From positions 1 through 48,216 of the forward strand of contig CACFTS010000005.1 of assembly GCA_902569285.1 (NCBI GenBank): a stretch of DNA of 48,216 bases. The letters run 5' to 3'. The DNA is from an uncultured Pelagibacteraceae bacterium. Lineage in GTDB: Bacteria > Pseudomonadota > Alphaproteobacteria > Pelagibacterales > Pelagibacteraceae. Of the stretch, positions 45,765 to 48,216 are shown piece after piece. A program made the translations under genes and the position numbers. How positions within the stretch are numbered: the first letter of the stretch is position 1; the number at the start of each line of letters is the position of its first letter. Under the pieces are notes generated by a model that saw only the letters and a list, made by a program, of their open reading frames with translations, made no database searches and was not told the DNA's origin.

Positions 45765-46340
45765 TTATTTTTTTTCTGTTGAACTTTCAAGTTTTTTTTC
45801 TGTCTTATTTTTAGTTTTAGGAGCTTCTTTTTTTGCCTCGACTTTAGAAATTTCTTCTTTTTTAACTTCTTTTACGGGTTCTACATCTGTTTTTACCTCA
45901 GCTTCAGGTTCTTTAGTAACTGGAGCTAAATTTTCCTCGGTTACAGTTTCTGGCTTAACATCAATATCAATTCCAATTTTTTTTCTAATTTTTTCAGCAA
46001 TTCTAGCTGATTTACCAGTTCTATCTCTTAAATAATAAAGTTTAGATCTTCTAACTTTTCCTGAACGAATTACTTTAATTGAATCAATCGCGGTACCATA
46101 TAAAGGAAAAGTTCTTTCCACTCCCTCTCCAAAAGAAATTTTTCTTACTGTAAACGAAGAATTAAGATCTCTACTTTTTTTAGCAATACAAATACCTTCA
46201 AAGTATTGAATTCTTTCTTTTTTACCCTCTGTAATTCTAACTCCTACTTTAACAATATCACCTACAAAAAAATCAGGGATCTTTTTTTCTGAAAGAATTT
46301 TTTTTACGTTTTGTTGATTTATTTCTTCTATTGTTTTCAT
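45765..46340 (-). CDS. rplS: 50S ribosomal protein L19 with charged C-terminal tail
   Basis: Large-subunit protein at the 30S-50S interface. The L19 core fills about residues 1-120: [57 protein letters not shown] tail of about 70 residues rich in Lys, Glu, Val and Pro follows, with EAKKEAPK. I start at ATG 46340; a TTG at 46355 would add five residues. It has 191 residues, against about 115-130 in most bacteria. Confidence 0.96.
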   Translation of the reverse strand: MKTIEEINQQNVKKILSEKKIPDFFVGDIVKVGVRITEGKKERIQYFEGICIAKKSRDLNSSFTVRKISFGEGVERTFPLYGTAIDSIKVIRSGKVRRSKLYYLRDRTGKSARIAEKIRKKIGIDIDVKPETVTEENLAPVTKEPEAEVKTDVEPVKEVKKEEISKVEAKKEAPKTKNKTEKKLESSTEKK

Positions 46341-46356
46341 TTTAATATTTAACAAA

Positions 46357-47043
46357 TTAATTCTTCTTATATTTTTGCCACAAATCTGGTCTTCGGTCGC
46401 GTGTTATAGCCTCAGATTGAGATAAACGCCAGTCTTTAATTTTACTATGATCACCTGACAATAATACCTTAGGCACTGATTTTTTCTCCCATATTTGAGG
46501 TTTTGTGTATTGAGGATACTCTAAAAGACCGTTTTCAAAGGTTTCATCAATAGAGGATTTATCATTTCCTAAAACTCCAGGCAAAAATCTTATTACACTA
46601 TCAAGCACTACTAGTGCTGCTGTTTCCCCACCAGACAAAACATAATCTCCTATACTTATTTCTTCTATATTTCTTGTACTCAAAACTCTTTCATCTACTC
46701 CTTCGAAATGACCACATATTATAGATATAGATTTTTCTTTTGATAAATCTTGTGCGAGCTTGTGATCAAATTTTTTACCTTTCGGTGAAAGATAAAAAAT
46801 TCTTTCTCCTTTTTTAACATTTTGGTCTAAAGAGTTTGCTAAAACATCAGCTTTAAGTAACATTCCTGATCCTCCACCATAAGGAGTGTCATCAACTGTT
46901 TTGTGTTTATCAGTTGCTGAATCTCTAATATTAATTACACTTAAATCCCATAATTTATTGGCTAATGCTTTCCCGTAAAGACCTTTAGTTAAAGGTCCAG
47001 GGAAAACTTCTGGATAAAGCGTAAATACTTGAGCTTTCAACAT
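46357..47043 (-). CDS. trmD: tRNA (guanine-37-N1)-methyltransferase
   Basis: Methylates G37 of tRNAs that read CNN and some other codons, preventing +1 frameshifting. SPOUT knot features are visible: [10 protein letters not shown] near 84, [10 protein letters not shown] near 112-121, and [30 protein letters not shown] near 131-160. It has 228 residues. It sits between rplS and rpsP; rimM, normally between rpsP and trmD, is absent, and the gap to rpsP is only 14 nt. Confidence 0.97.
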   Translation of the reverse strand: MLKAQVFTLYPEVFPGPLTKGLYGKALANKLWDLSVINIRDSATDKHKTVDDTPYGGGSGMLLKADVLANSLDQNVKKGERIFYLSPKGKKFDHKLAQDLSKEKSISIICGHFEGVDERVLSTRNIEEISIGDYVLSGGETAALVVLDSVIRFLPGVLGNDKSSIDETFENGLLEYPQYTKPQIWEKKSVPKVLLSGDHSKIKDWRLSQSEAITRDRRPDLWQKYKKN

Positions 47044-47057
47044 AAATAAGTTTTAAG

Positions 47058-47465
47058 TTATTTTTTTCCCTCTTTAGGAGCTTCCTTTTTAGCTTCAGCT
47101 TTTGGTGCTGCATCTGCTTTAGGAGCTTCTTCCTTTTTAGATTCTTTTGATCCTTCCTCTTTTTTTCTATCTTTTTTAGGAATAGCTTTTTGAGGATTAT
47201 TTCCGTTAGCAGGCATTGGCATTAATTCATTTTCACCTAAAATTCTTGCAACTCTTGTTGTTGGTTGCGCACCTTGACCTAACCAATATTTAATTCTCTC
47301 TGCTTCAAGTCCAATTCTTTCTTTTTTTTCTTTTGGTAACAATGGATTAAAAAAACCAACTTTTTCAATAAATCTTCCATCTCTTGCAAAACGACTATCA
47401 GCTACAACAACTTTATAAACGGGTCTCTTTTTTGTTCCACCTCTTGATAACCTTAACTTTAACAT
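47058..47465 (-). CDS. rpsP: 30S ribosomal protein S16 with charged C-terminal tail
   Basis: Small-subunit assembly protein. The core covers about residues 1-80 ([50 protein letters not shown]). A lysine/glutamate/alanine/proline tail of about 50 residues follows, containing [12 protein letters not shown]. It has 135 residues. It lies 15 nt after the ffh stop with a purine-rich AAAGGAGAAT ribosome-binding sequence before the ATG. Confidence 0.96.
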   Translation of the reverse strand: MLKLRLSRGGTKKRPVYKVVVADSRFARDGRFIEKVGFFNPLLPKEKKERIGLEAERIKYWLGQGAQPTTRVARILGENELMPMPANGNNPQKAIPKKDRKKEEGSKESKKEEAPKADAAPKAEAKKEAPKEGKK

Positions 47466-47480
47466 TTATTCTCCTTTTTT

Positions 47481-47813
47481 TTATTTTAATTGATTAAATA
47501 GCTCTGGAGGTATTCCTTTGTCAGACATACCTTTCAGATTTCCTTTAGACATCTTTTTCATCATTTCAGACATCATTTTAAATTGCTTAAGCAATTTATT
47601 GATAGTGGCTGGATCAGTACCTGAACCATTAGCAATTCTTTTTTTTCTCGAACCGTCAATTATTTTTGGATTCTCTCTCTCATATTTTGTCATAGACAAA
47701 ATTATAGCTTCATTTTTTGTAATAATACTCTCATCTATCCCTGCTGCATCCATTTGCGATTTAACTTTAGAAACTCCTGGCATAAAAGACATTACACCTT
47801 CTATTCCACCAAT
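47481..47813 (-). CDS. ffh: Signal recognition particle protein Ffh, C-terminal part only
   Basis: M domain of the SRP GTPase, which binds 4.5S RNA and signal sequences. GGIEGVMSFMPGVSKVKSQ at the front, TKNEAIILSMTKYERENPKII, the RNA-binding SRKKRIANGSGT and NKLLKQFKMM with a methionine-rich end are all Ffh. The first ~340 residues, including the whole NG GTPase domain, are missing: homology stops at about 47805-47820, where sequence becomes an EamA-type gene on the other strand. An ATG at 47792 is present but would make only the 103-residue M domain. The gene is essential in bacteria, so a joining artefact or deletion is likely. Confidence 0.9.
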   Translation of the reverse strand: MGGIEGVMSFMPGVSKVKSQMDAAGIDESIITKNEAIILSMTKYERENPKIIDGSRKKRIANGSGTDPATINKLLKQFKMMSEMMKKMSKGNLKGMSDKGIPPELFNQLK

Positions 47814-48216
47814 CTCGTTAGCATTTTGGAGATGGACATTAGTTTTTATAATTCTTTTACCTTTTACTTATGTATCTTTAAAAAAAAATTATAGAATTAT
47901 AAAAAAAGAGTATAAAAAACTTTTTTTTTTAGGTGCAATGGGCTGTGGTGTTTGTGGAGCTTTTCCTTTTTTAGCAGGTCAGACTACCACTGTTACTAAT
48001 ATGGGAATTATATATACATCTTCACCAATATTTATAATCTTAATTTCAAGTATTTTTTTTAATGAAAAAATTAATTTAACAAAGGTTATTGGACTTATAG
48101 CTTGTTTATTGGGAGTTTTTGCAATTATTATTAAAGGTGATTTTTACTTATTAATAAATCTTAATTTTACAATTGGTGATTTATGGATGTTAGCTGCTGC
48201 AATTGGATGGGCTCTA
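47805..48216 (+). CDS. EamA/DMT family transporter, 5' truncated and running off the window
   Basis: Drug/metabolite transporter superfamily membrane protein. In frame from about 47805, the + strand reads PPISLAFWRWTLVFIILLPF, a typical end of the first TM pair, then GAMGCGVCGAFPFLAGQTTT, TNMGIIYTSSPIFIILISSIFFNE and GLIACLLGVFAIIIKGD, the usual first EamA repeat. The first transmembrane helix and start codon (about 30-40 residues) are missing because the sequence joins ffh antisense here. The open frame continues upstream into ffh antisense as far as a stop at 47491, so no natural start is visible. A T10 tract at 47921-47930 is in frame. The right end is cut by the window. Confidence 0.82.

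Noticed and set aside
47481..47792. A free-standing small protein made of the Ffh M domain only.
   Set aside because: Ffh homology continues for several codons upstream of the ATG at 47792 and then stops at a junction with EamA sequence, which points to truncation rather than a designed small gene.

Overview
The window is a very AT-rich, densely packed piece of alphaproteobacterial chromosome, most likely from a SAR11-type (Pelagibacterales) marine bacterium. The evidence is the lysine/asparagine/isoleucine-rich proteins, 1-11 nt gene overlaps, no intergenic gap above 200 bp, an F1-only ATP synthase operon, a class I lysyl-tRNA synthetase, and a DmdA-type DMSP demethylase next to DmdB- and DmdC-like genes. 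No tRNA, rRNA, insertion sequence, CRISPR array or prophage was seen.

Layout. Positions 1-1215 hold a partial lysyl-tRNA synthetase (-). Then trkH (frame-disrupted), an AmpG-like permease and a cytoplasmic NlpC/P60 peptidase run on +. tyrA and hisC (frame-disrupted) run on -. A SAM-II riboswitch with its own promoter precedes metX-metW-gloB (+). rplU-rpmA-obgE-proB-proA-nadD-rsfS-ctpA-rppH continue on + to 16.0 kb. From 16.0 to 47.8 kb every gene is on -. Listed in ascending coordinates (reverse of transcription) they are: atpC-D-G-A-H; priA; lpd-sucB-sucA-sucD-sucC-mdh-mmsA-sdhB-A-D-C (TCA block); asd (frame-disrupted); dmdA, an alpha/beta hydrolase, dmdB and dmdC (DMSP block); leuB-D-C; rplS-trmD-rpsP; and the 3' end of ffh. 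A + strand EamA transporter fragment fills the right end.

How the genes fit together. The TCA block feeds the respiratory chain through succinate dehydrogenase, and ATP is made by the F1 enzyme encoded nearby. The DMSP block demethylates DMSP and should release methanethiol. metX, under SAM-II control, makes O-acetylhomoserine, the acceptor onto which sulfide or methanethiol can be placed to make methionine. AmpG plus NlpC/P60 looks like a minimal muropeptide recycling pair.

Main points for a second look: (1) the compact SAM-II riboswitch followed at once by a T8 tract; (2) three conserved genes (trkH, hisC, asd) each broken by one base at a 7-nt A/T homopolymer; (3) an abrupt ffh/EamA junction near 47.81 kb that truncates both genes; (4) an unassigned alpha/beta hydrolase inside the dmd block. 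I found no convincing new multi-gene system. Most of the window is core metabolism, and the regulatory RNA and the DMSP block are its most distinctive parts.
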